A stretch of DNA of 22,855 nt from Flavobacteriaceae bacterium TMED68 (lineage in GTDB: Bacteria > Bacteroidota > Bacteroidia > Flavobacteriales > Flavobacteriaceae): positions 1-22,855 of the forward strand of contig NHDV01000028.1 of NCBI GenBank assembly GCA_002167525.1, in the 5' to 3' direction. Positions 7,407 through 15,047 of this stretch are shown in pieces (positions within the stretch are counted from its first letter, which is position 1; the number at the start of each line of letters is the position of its first letter). The notes under the pieces are model-generated. The model ran no database searches, was not told where the DNA came from, and saw only the letters and a program-made list of their open reading frames with translations. Made by a program: the position numbers and the translations under genes.

Positions 7407-10400
7407 TTAATTATTTAAAATAATTTGGGGTAAATTAGAATAATTAGAGCTTATTTGTTTGATATTACTTTCAATTTCTTCCATTTTCTTAAGATATTTA
7501 TCAAATTCTTCCTTTAAACTTTTAATTCTTTCTTGTTGTGGAACAGTAGGTGGATTTGTTGTATTATCAATAGCTCTCATTAAAGTTTTTATTTCTTCTT
7601 TCAATCTAGGCCTTTGCCTGTAACCCATTGATGGCGGTGGTCTCATTAAATGATCATCTTTAAAATCATTGATCAAGTCATAAAGATTTTCAATTCCAGT
7701 AATATCATTACTAGATACAATTTTTAATTTTATAGTTAGTTGTTCAAGTTGGTTTTGAATGAATCCAATCTTTTCAATCAATTCATGAGTACTGTTTTGT
7801 AAATCACGCAATTCAACTAAAGCTTTAGATTTCAATTTATAATTTTCTAAAGGCATTTTTATTCTATAATCCCCACTAACTAAAATTTCTGAAGATTCAG
7901 TGAAATTTTTATAAGAGAGTCTAGCTGTGTATTTTCCAGGAGCAACTTTTGGTCTTATTTCTTCACTTAAACCCTCATAGGTTTTACCTGACTTTGATTT
8001 TTTATTTTCTAAATCATAATTTTTATTCAATTTTAAGGGGTTTGCAGAATCATAGCCTAGATCCCATACCAATCTATTAATACCTTTTTTTGGGCTTTTT
8101 TCACTAAGAGAAGTAACCAAATTATTTTGTGAATCTAAAATTTCAATCACTATTGGGCTATTTGGTATATGATTTAAATAGTAATTTATGTTTGTTCCAT
8201 ATTCTGGATTTTTTGCACTATAGGTCCTATCCCCAAGATTTTCTAATCTCCAATACATATTCCAAAGAACACCTTCTCTAACTGGAAAAAGGTGAACTAA
8301 CTTATCAATTGCTTGATCTAACTCCTCTATAGGCCTTATATCGTCTAGAATGTATGCCCCTCTCCCATGCGTTCCAACAATTAGGTCGCGATCTCTTTTA
8401 TGAATTCTTAAATCTCTAACTGAAACATTCGGAAGATCAATATTAATTTTTTCCCAATTTTTCCCTGTGTTCCAACTAGCATATATTCCGTGTTCCATTC
8501 CAGCAAATAGTAATTTTGGGTTATGTGGATCTTGACGTACTACTTTTACATAGTCATCTTGAGGAAGATTAGATGAAATTTTTTCCCATGATTTCCCAAA
8601 GTTTTTAGTCATAAAAATATAAGGTCTAAAATCGTCCATTCGGTGTTGATCTACTGTTAAGAAAGCAGTTCCAGCTTCATGTTCAGATGCATGTATCTTT
8701 GAAACCCAAGAAAATTCAGGTAATCCTTTAATACGATCTTTTAAATTTTGCCAATTAGAACCACCATCCATTGAAAGTTGTACATTCCCATCATCAGTTC
8801 CAGCCCAAATAACCCCCTTTTGAACTGGAGACTCCGCTATGTAGAGTATAGTGCAATGAAATTCTGCTGCAGTATTATCTTGATAAATAGTTCCGCCAGA
8901 GGAAATTTGCTTTGACTTATCGTTAGTTGTTAGGTCTGGGCTAATAACTTCCCATTTATTTCCTCGATCTTGAGATTTAAATATAACATTTCCTCCAACA
9001 TAAACTGTCTCGGGATCATGTGGAGATATATGAATTGGAGAATCCCAGTTAAATCTGTATTTGTGCCTATCAATTGCATCTCCAGAGGATCCTACAATTT
9101 TAGGGTAGGGATGAATTGTTCTTACGTTACCATACCTACTGTCTACTAAAAATGGTACTCCTCCTTGCAGATTTGTATAAACTAAATATTCATTACCTGG
9201 AATAGGTTCAGCAAAGTAACCATCACCATATGCTAAACCCTTCCAATGGCGTTTTAAAATTCCCGCATTATATAGTGAGTTACTGGGTCCCACCCAAGTA
9301 CCATTATCTTGAAGGCCTCCGTAAACATTATAAGGCTTTAGATTATCTACTTGAATTTGATAAAATTGTGAGAGTTCAATATTGTTTATTATTTCCCAGC
9401 TGTCACCTCCATCAAAAGATCTTTGAAATCCACCATCACTTCCGTTAAGAATATAATCGGGATTTTCAGGATCGATCCATAATGATTGATGGTCACCGTG
9501 TACTGAAGTAGCGATTCGCTCCCAAGTGTTTCCACTATCTTTCGATCTACTTAACCATCCAGATATAGAAAATAATATATTTGAATTTTTAGGGTCTACT
9601 CTTACATCACTATAATAAAAAGGCCTAAAGTTAATGTTGGGGTCGTCATTAACCATCTCCCAATTTTCTCCCTTATCCTCTGATCGAAAAACAGTTCCAC
9701 CGCCTTGAAATTCTGTCATAAGGTATACAATATTTGGATCACTTTGAGCAATATAAATACCAGGTCTTGCCATATCAGTGTTTGGCAGGCCTTTCATTAT
9801 TTTTTCCCAAGTTATACCCCCATCAGTGGTTTTGTATATAGCAGTATTTTTTCCACCATCATCAAAACGCCATGGCTTTCTTCTAAAAGTCCACATTCCA
9901 GCATACATTATTCTAGGGTTATCGTTTTCTATTGTAATGTCAGAACATCCAGTGTTTTCGTCTATATATAATATTTTATCCCAGGTTTTACCTCCATCAA
10001 TTGTTTTAAAGACTCCTCTTTCTTTATTTGGTCCCCATTGTTTTCCAAGCGCACAAACGCAAGCTATATCTGGGTTATTAGGATGAACTACAATTCGTTT
10101 TATCCTTTCTGTTTTTTTTAAACCTAGGTTTTTCCAAGTTTTTCCACCATTTAAAGATCTGTATACTCCCCAACCATATCCAACACTATTTCTAGGATCT
10201 CCTTCACCTGTTCCAACCCAAATAACGTTACTATCTGAAGGTGATATAGTTAGGGCCCCAATTGAATAGGCCCTTTGATTTTCGAAAATAGGGGTAAAAT
10301 TTATACCACCATCGGTAGTTTTGTGAATTCCACCATCAGCTCCACTAACATAAAAGATTGAGGGATTTCCTGGAACACCGTCAATGTCTGTAACTCGACC

Positions 10401-10538
10401 TCCCATATTTGCAGGTCCAATTGCTCTCCAGGAATAGCTTTCTAAAAGGTCAGCTTTTTGAGAAAAAGCTACATTGATTATCCCATCATAGAATAGTGAA
10501 ATCAAGAGATAATAACTGAATTTATTAAAATTTATCAT
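7407..10538 (-). CDS. secreted Asp-box (BNR/VPS10-like) propeller protein
   Basis: A 1043-residue exported protein. After an N-terminal hydrophobic leader (1-26, ending VAFSQ), about 11 Asp-box motifs (S/T-x-D-x-G-x-x-W) run from residue 73 to about 690. Examples are YRSLNGGKTW, FKTIDGGKTW, YKTTDGGITW, FRSEDKGENW, FKSQDRGNKW and QLSMDGGSNW. They indicate one or two beta-propellers of the sortilin/VPS10 or sialidase-like kind. A beta-sandwich-like part (about 740-890) and a charged helical C-terminus (about 905-1030, coiled-coil-like) follow. Annotation pipelines often call these 'glycosyl hydrolase', but no sialidase catalytic set is visible, so a binding or scaffold role on the cell surface is at least as likely. 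It is convergent with the CotH gene, with an 8-bp gap. The gamma-glutamyltransferase gene lies 90 bp upstream on the same strand. Confidence 0.85.
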   Translation of the reverse strand: MINFNKFSYYLLISLFYDGIINVAFSQKADLLESYSWRAIGPANMGGRVTDIDGVPGNPSIFYVSGADGGIHKTTDGGINFTPIFENQRAYSIGALTISPSDSNVIWVGTGEGDPRNSVGYGWGVYRSLNGGKTWKNLGLKKTERIKRIVVHPNNPDIACVCALGKQWGPNKERGVFKTIDGGKTWDKILYIDENTGCSDITIENDNPRIMYAGMWTFRRKPWRFDDGGKNTAIYKTTDGGITWEKIMKGLPNTDMARPGIYIAQSDPNIVYLMTEFQGGGTVFRSEDKGENWEMVNDDPNINFRPFYYSDVRVDPKNSNILFSISGWLSRSKDSGNTWERIATSVHGDHQSLWIDPENPDYILNGSDGGFQRSFDGGDSWEIINNIELSQFYQIQVDNLKPYNVYGGLQDNGTWVGPSNSLYNAGILKRHWKGLAYGDGYFAEPIPGNEYLVYTNLQGGVPFLVDSRYGNVRTIHPYPKIVGSSGDAIDRHKYRFNWDSPIHISPHDPETVYVGGNVIFKSQDRGNKWEVISPDLTTNDKSKQISSGGTIYQDNTAAEFHCTILYIAESPVQKGVIWAGTDDGNVQLSMDGGSNWQNLKDRIKGLPEFSWVSKIHASEHEAGTAFLTVDQHRMDDFRPYIFMTKNFGKSWEKISSNLPQDDYVKVVRQDPHNPKLLFAGMEHGIYASWNTGKNWEKINIDLPNVSVRDLRIHKRDRDLIVGTHGRGAYILDDIRPIEELDQAIDKLVHLFPVREGVLWNMYWRLENLGDRTYSAKNPEYGTNINYYLNHIPNSPIVIEILDSQNNLVTSLSEKSPKKGINRLVWDLGYDSANPLKLNKNYDLENKKSKSGKTYEGLSEEIRPKVAPGKYTARLSYKNFTESSEILVSGDYRIKMPLENYKLKSKALVELRDLQNSTHELIEKIGFIQNQLEQLTIKLKIVSSNDITGIENLYDLINDFKDDHLMRPPPSMGYRQRPRLKEEIKTLMRAIDNTTNPPTVPQQERIKSLKEEFDKYLKKMEEIESNIKQISSNYSNLPQIILNN

Positions 10539-10628
10539 TATTAAAATTTAAGAGTTTAATTTAAGATAATTAAAAATTTCTTTGATTTTTAACTCATAAG
10601 CGCTCATTCGTTAATTTATTCTTTACTT

Positions 10629-12326
10629 TTAATATCCTACAGCTTGGCCATCTTTTCTGCTTTCAGATGCACCTCTATAGACTTTGTTTATTTCATCCCA
10701 TAAAATTGCTTGGTATCCACCATAAACACCTCTAGCAGTTCCTATTTTATGCCCTCTATCCATCAAACCTCTAATTGTAGAATATGGAATTCCAGATTCA
10801 ACTCTTATTAATCCAGTACTTGTTGTGTTTTTTCCAGTGGGACTAGCTCCTCCAGTGTGATCCCAACGTGGAGCATCACCTGCCTCTTGAAGATTCATTC
10901 CAAAATCAATTAAGTTCATTATAATCTGACTGTGACCCATTGGTTGAAAATCACCTCCCATAACCCCAAAACTAAGAAAAGGCTTTCCATCTTTGGTAAC
11001 AAAGGCAGGTATAATAGTGTGAAATGGTCTTTTACCAGGTTCAAAACTGTTAGCCTGACCTTTTTTAAGACTAAATAATTCACCGCGATCTTGTAACATA
11101 AATCCTAATTTGGGAGGTGCCATTCCTGAACCCATACCACGATAATTACTCTGAATTAAAGAGACCATTGTTCCTTCATTATCTGCAACGGTCAAATAAA
11201 TTGTTTCTCCTGCAGATATTTCTCCAGCTGAATAAGCCCCAGCACTTAAACCAATCAGTTCTCTTCTTGCATTTGCGTATTCATCGGAAAGTAATTCTTC
11301 AACAGGAACTTGGGCAAAGTCCATATCTGCATAGTATTTAGCTCGATCCTCAAAAGCTAGTTTTTTGGCTTCTGTAAAAAGATGTAAGTGTTCTGCACTT
11401 CCAAATTCAATATCAGAGAAGTTATATCCCTCTAAAATTTTGAGCATTTGAAGGGCAGCAATTCCCTGACCGTTTGGGGGTAATTCCCATACATCATAAC
11501 CTCTATAATTAATAGATACTGGTTCTACCCATTCTGACTTGTGAGTAGATAAATCTTTTAGAGACAGAAATCCACCTTGCTCCTCAATAAATTTAGCTAT
11601 AGTTTTAGCGATTTCTCCTTTGTAAAATGCATCTCTTCCTCCCTCAGCAATCTTTTTATAGGTGTTTGCGAGATATTTATTTTTAAATAATTCTCCTTCA
11701 TTCGGTAATTTTCCTCCATTTTGATTTTTGTAGGTGTCTTTAATATTAGGGAAGCCTTTAGATTCGAAAAAGGGTATTGAACGATGCATATACCAAGAAA
11801 TAAGTTCCGTCAAAGGAAAGCCCTTTTGAGCATAATCAATTGCAGGAGCAAGAATTTCAGAAATTGGCTTAGAACCAAATTTTTCATGAAGTTCAAACCA
11901 ACCATCAACAGCCCCTGGAACACTTACAGGTAGTGGACCATGAGAAGGGATTTTTTCCATTCCTTGTTTCTCAAAATAGTTTATTGATAATTTTTTTGGG
12001 GATCGACCACTCGCATTTAATCCATAAAGTTTTTTAGTTTTCCCATGCCAGACGATAGCAAAAAGATCTCCTCCAATTCCACAACCAGTTGGTTCCATAA
12101 GTCCCAAAGCAGCATTTGCAGCAATTGCTGCATCTACAGCATTACCTCCCTTTTTTAGTATATCAAGTCCAATTTGAGATGCTAAAGGGTGACTAGTAGC
12201 AATAATTCCATTCTGAGCTAAGACTTCAGAACGAGTAGCAAAAGATTCACCAGTTATTCTGTCTTGTGCAATTGAATTATGAATAAAAAATAATAGGAAA
12301 GTAATAAAAGAAAATATAGTCTTCAT
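10629..12326 (-). CDS. ggt: gamma-glutamyltransferase (glutathione hydrolase)
   Basis: A 565-residue periplasmic precursor with signal peptide residues 1-20 (...IHNSIAQ). Such enzymes are N-terminal-nucleophile hydrolases that self-cleave and then hydrolyse or transfer the gamma-glutamyl group of glutathione and related peptides. Visible family motifs are GGNAVDAAIAANAALGLMEP (60-79), GCGIGGDLFAIV (81-92), NASGRSP (104-110; Arg108 expected to hold the glutamate carboxylate), VPGAVDGWFELH (136-147), ELPPNGQGIAALQML (281-295) and GMGSGM (397-402). The processing site aligns to Thr375 in GETIYLTVADNEG, replacing the TTHxSVVD of the E. coli enzyme; this variant is common in Bacteroidota. Length is normal. 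The start is supported by the signal peptide. It lies upstream of the Asp-box protein gene, possibly in one transcript. Confidence 0.92.
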   Translation of the reverse strand: MKTIFSFITFLLFFIHNSIAQDRITGESFATRSEVLAQNGIIATSHPLASQIGLDILKKGGNAVDAAIAANAALGLMEPTGCGIGGDLFAIVWHGKTKKLYGLNASGRSPKKLSINYFEKQGMEKIPSHGPLPVSVPGAVDGWFELHEKFGSKPISEILAPAIDYAQKGFPLTELISWYMHRSIPFFESKGFPNIKDTYKNQNGGKLPNEGELFKNKYLANTYKKIAEGGRDAFYKGEIAKTIAKFIEEQGGFLSLKDLSTHKSEWVEPVSINYRGYDVWELPPNGQGIAALQMLKILEGYNFSDIEFGSAEHLHLFTEAKKLAFEDRAKYYADMDFAQVPVEELLSDEYANARRELIGLSAGAYSAGEISAGETIYLTVADNEGTMVSLIQSNYRGMGSGMAPPKLGFMLQDRGELFSLKKGQANSFEPGKRPFHTIIPAFVTKDGKPFLSFGVMGGDFQPMGHSQIIMNLIDFGMNLQEAGDAPRWDHTGGASPTGKNTTSTGLIRVESGIPYSTIRGLMDRGHKIGTARGVYGGYQAILWDEINKVYRGASESRKDGQAVGY

Positions 12327-12359
12327 GTTCGTTTTTTATGTAATCTACAATATTTAAGT

Positions 12360-12402
12360 AGATTTACCTTTCCAGATTTAACTATATCCTAAATATAAAT
12401 CT
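12360..12402. promoter_or_regulatory. AGATTTA repeat cluster between divergent genes
   Basis: AGATTTA occurs at 12360-12366 and 12374-12380 (14-bp step), and its inverse TAAATCT at 12396-12402. They lie in the 125-bp gap between the divergent gamma-glutamyltransferase and GH13 genes, which must hold at least one promoter. This could be an operator, but in DNA this AT-rich 7-mers repeat easily by chance. Confidence 0.25.
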
Positions 12403-12451
12403 CCAGCATGATATATATTCAGTAACTTCATTAATTACTAAAAATCAAAAA

Positions 12452-14302
12452 ATGAAAAAAAAATTATTTCTGCTATTAATTATTTTTAACACTAATGTTT
12501 TTTCTCAAATCCAAAAGGTTGAACCCCCTTTTTGGTGGACAGGTATGAAATTATCTAATATTCAACTTTTGGTTTATGGTAATAATATTGGCAAACTCAA
12601 GCCAATTATAAATTCATCTTATATAAAACTGATATCAACCAATAAAGTAAAAAATAAAAATTATATGTTTCTGAATTTAGAAATAGACAAAGGAGCTCAA
12701 CCAGGTTTTGTGGATGTAGAGTTTTACGATGGTGTAAATAAAGTTACTAAATACTCATATCAACTAAAAGAAAGAAATCAAAAATTAATAAATAAAAAAG
12801 GCTTTAATTCATCTGATGTTATGTATTTAATTACTCCAGACAGATTTGTGAATGGAGATCCAAATAATGATGAAATTGCAGAAATGAAAGAAAAGTTAGG
12901 AGATGGTGACTTTGATAGACATGGAGGAGATTTACAAGGAATTATTAATCATCTTGATTATATCGATGAGTTAGGATTCACCTGTATTTGGTTAAACCCA
13001 GCTTTAGAAAATGATATGAAAAAAAGTTCATACCATGGTTATTCAACAACTGATTATTATAAAACAGACCTCAGATTTGGTTCAAACGAAATGTTTAAAG
13101 AATTGAGCGAAAAAGCATCTGAAAAAGGTATTAAAATCATCATGGATATTATCCCAAATCATTGTGGAAGTGAACACTGGTTTTTTAAAGATCCTCCAAC
13201 TGCTGATTGGTTTAATAATCAAAATAAATACAAAAATACAACTCACAATAGAGAGACTGTACAAGATATCCATGCTTCACAAATCGATAAAATTGAGCAT
13301 GCTGATGGATGGTTTGTTGAGACAATGCCTGATTTAAATCAGAGAAATCCATTTGTGTCAAAATACTTTATTCAGAATGCAATATGGTGGATTGAGTATG
13401 CGAATTTATCAGGATTAAGAGTTGACACTTACCCCTATTCCGATAAAAATTTTATGAGTGAGTGGACTAAGACTATAATGGACGAATACCCCGAATTCAA
13501 TATAGTTGGAGAGGAATGGTCACCAAATCCTGCCATAACATCTTATTGGCAAAAAGGTAAGGTGAACCACGACGGTTATGTCTCTTATCTAACAAGTCTA
13601 ATGGACTTTCCACTTCAGATATCATTTTCAGAGTCTTTAAATGATGATTTTGGGTGGGGTAAGGGCTTTATAAAATCGTATAAAGCATTGGCAAATGATT
13701 TCCTGTATACGGATCCATATAATTTGGTTATTTTTCCTGACAATCATGATATTACTAGGTTTTATACTCAGGTAAATAATGATTTGGAGTTATTTAAAAT
13801 GGGAATCGCTTATTATGCTACCATGAGAGGGATTCCGCAATTTTATTATGGAACTGAAATTTTAATGAACAGCAACAGAAATCCAGGAAATCATGGAGTA
13901 ATTAGATCAAACTTTCCTGGTGGATTTTTAGGAGATAAGGTTAATGCTTTTACTGGCGAAGGTCTAAATAAAAATCAAATAGAAGTTTTGAACTTTTTTA
14001 AAAATCTTTTGAATTGGAGAAAAAATAATGATGTAATACATAATGGTAATTTAATTCAATTTGCACCTAAAGCTGGGGGAATAGAAGAAATATACAGTTA
14101 TTATCGATGCTATAATGGGAAAAAAGTTTGGGTGATTTTTAATAGGATTGATAAAATTCAAACTATAGAGCTAGATCATTATGGCGAGGCTTTTGATGGG
14201 TTTGAATCAGGATATGAAATTCTTAGTCAAAAGGAAATTAATTTAAATGATAAATTAGAAATAAATGGAAAATCAGTAATGATAATTGAATTAGGTGTAT
14301 AA
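12452..14302 (+). CDS. GH13 alpha-amylase family enzyme, neopullulanase/SusA-like
   Basis: A 616-residue exported enzyme with signal peptide 1-19 (...TNVFSQ) that hydrolyses alpha-glucans or maltodextrins in the periplasm or at the surface. Residues 20-105 form the beta-sandwich N-domain of cyclomaltodextrinase-type proteins (opening VEPPFWWTGM). The barrel starts with MYLITPDRFVNGDP (124-137) and HGGDLQGI (157-164). All GH13 regions are present: DIIPNHCG (232-239), GLRVDTYPY with nucleophile Asp325 (321-329), GEEWSPNP with acid/base Glu354 (353-360) and FPDNHD with Asp433 (428-433). A C-terminal beta-domain completes it. The substrate cannot be fixed from sequence: the N-domain suggests maltodextrin, cyclodextrin or pullulan. 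There is no SusC/SusD pair or MalR-type regulator in the window, so this is not a standard starch locus. Confidence 0.9.
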   Translation: MKKKLFLLLIIFNTNVFSQIQKVEPPFWWTGMKLSNIQLLVYGNNIGKLKPIINSSYIKLISTNKVKNKNYMFLNLEIDKGAQPGFVDVEFYDGVNKVTKYSYQLKERNQKLINKKGFNSSDVMYLITPDRFVNGDPNNDEIAEMKEKLGDGDFDRHGGDLQGIINHLDYIDELGFTCIWLNPALENDMKKSSYHGYSTTDYYKTDLRFGSNEMFKELSEKASEKGIKIIMDIIPNHCGSEHWFFKDPPTADWFNNQNKYKNTTHNRETVQDIHASQIDKIEHADGWFVETMPDLNQRNPFVSKYFIQNAIWWIEYANLSGLRVDTYPYSDKNFMSEWTKTIMDEYPEFNIVGEEWSPNPAITSYWQKGKVNHDGYVSYLTSLMDFPLQISFSESLNDDFGWGKGFIKSYKALANDFLYTDPYNLVIFPDNHDITRFYTQVNNDLELFKMGIAYYATMRGIPQFYYGTEILMNSNRNPGNHGVIRSNFPGGFLGDKVNAFTGEGLNKNQIEVLNFFKNLLNWRKNNDVIHNGNLIQFAPKAGGIEEIYSYYRCYNGKKVWVIFNRIDKIQTIELDHYGEAFDGFESGYEILSQKEINLNDKLEINGKSVMIIELGV

Positions 14303-14332
14303 GTTTTAAATATAATTCTTGTAATTTTTTAA

Positions 14333-14787
14333 CTAAAATAGTTGTCTTAAAATATCTTCAATTATAATAGCGTTTTTTGGTTCAGATTTATATGTGTAAA
14401 GTTTAGAAAATATTTCAGCACTATATTCTCTTTTAATAAGTTTTTGCTTCCAAAGAAATGTTTTCTCAAGTTTTATCCATTGTGAATCAGAATTCGAAAT
14501 AATATGATGTCTGTGTGCTAATCTTACAAAAAATAAATTAGTAATCTAAGGGAGCCTGTCCAATTAATTTTGACTTTAATCTTCTCTAATTCTCTACCTT
14601 TAAAAACTTCACAAAATGTTAATAGAGTAGTATTTTTATCTATCAGTTTATGTTTCTTAAATGTTTTGTAAATAAGTAATAAATCATCATTTATTTCATT
14701 TCCCTTAGCCATTGGTCTCCACAAAAATGACCGTTTATCAAAATCTGTTGTTTTCTTTAAAACTAAGGCACTGTTTTTTTTAGTCAT
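14333..14787 (-). pseudogene. orphan ~151-residue gene split by a homopolymer frameshift
   Basis: The frame from 14787 reads 87 residues (MTKKNSALVLKKTTDFDKRS...) and stops at 14524-14526. A -1 shift at the T6 run (minus strand; 14528-14533) opens a second frame that continues without a stop to TAG at 14333-14335: FVRLAHRHHIISNSDSQWIK, then LEKTFLWKQKLIKREY and a Lys/Ile-rich end. The fused product would be 151 residues, charged and helical, with no signal peptide or membrane segment. The join KINWTGSLRLLIYF-FVRLAHRH makes one amphipathic block. The heptamer is T|TTT|TTG in the zero frame, a proper -1 slip phase. I do not recognise the family; the 'INWTGS..LL.YF' stretch loosely recalls proteins carried by Bacteroidota mobile elements, but this is weak. 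It is flanked by the GH13 gene (convergent) and has the A-tract array about 100 bp upstream. Confidence 0.55.
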
Positions 14788-14883
14788 TTAAAATATCTAT
14801 ATAAGTTTCAATTAATTTAAAAATAAATTGAATTTTTTGTTATTAAAACACAATTTATAAAATTATCGTAAATCAGTAAAAAC

Positions 14884-14954
14884 GGCCAAAAATGACTAAA
14901 AAATGGCCAAAAATAACCAAAAATGACTCAAAATAGCCAAAAAAGGATAAAAAT
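14884..14954. repeat. seven helically phased A-tracts (approx. 10-bp tandem repeat)
   Basis: Seven degenerate units of consensus RRCCAAAAAT follow each other: ggccaaaaat, gactaaaaaat, ggccaaaaat, aaccaaaaat, gactcaaaat, agccaaaaaa, ggataaaaat. A-runs of 4-6 begin at 14888, 14898, 14909, 14919, 14930, 14939 and 14949, with steps of 10, 11, 10, 11, 9 and 10 bp. That is one helical turn, so the DNA should be strongly bent. It lies in the 260-bp gap between the S9 peptidase stop (15048) and the orphan gene start (14787), about 97 bp upstream of the latter. It may be an upstream activating bend, a repeated protein-binding site or a recombination site. Nothing else is evident in this gap. Confidence 0.85.
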
Positions 14955-15047
14955 TTGAATATTTTGATTTACAAAAATATCAGTTTTTATCCAAAAATTA
15001 CATTTTAATCAATCCCAAAAACAATAACCCTTAAAATAAAGTAAATG

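Noticed and set aside
7409..7425. Small AT palindrome as terminator between CotH and the Asp-box gene
   Set aside because: It lies partly inside the coding end, has only A/T pairs and no T-run, so it would be a very weak terminator.
9230..10086. Plus-strand open frames (72, 88 and 102 codons) inside the Asp-box gene
   Set aside because: They are antisense to repeated Asp-box codons, which leave the opposite strand free of stops; they show no ribosome site or recognisable domain.
12452..14302. Starch utilisation (Sus) locus around the GH13 gene
   Set aside because: No SusC, SusD, SusE or regulator is present; neighbours are ggt and an orphan gene.
14884..14954. CRISPR-like or iteron array
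   Set aside because: Units are about 10 bp without spacers, too short and degenerate for CRISPR, and no replication initiator gene is nearby; phased A-tracts describe it better.
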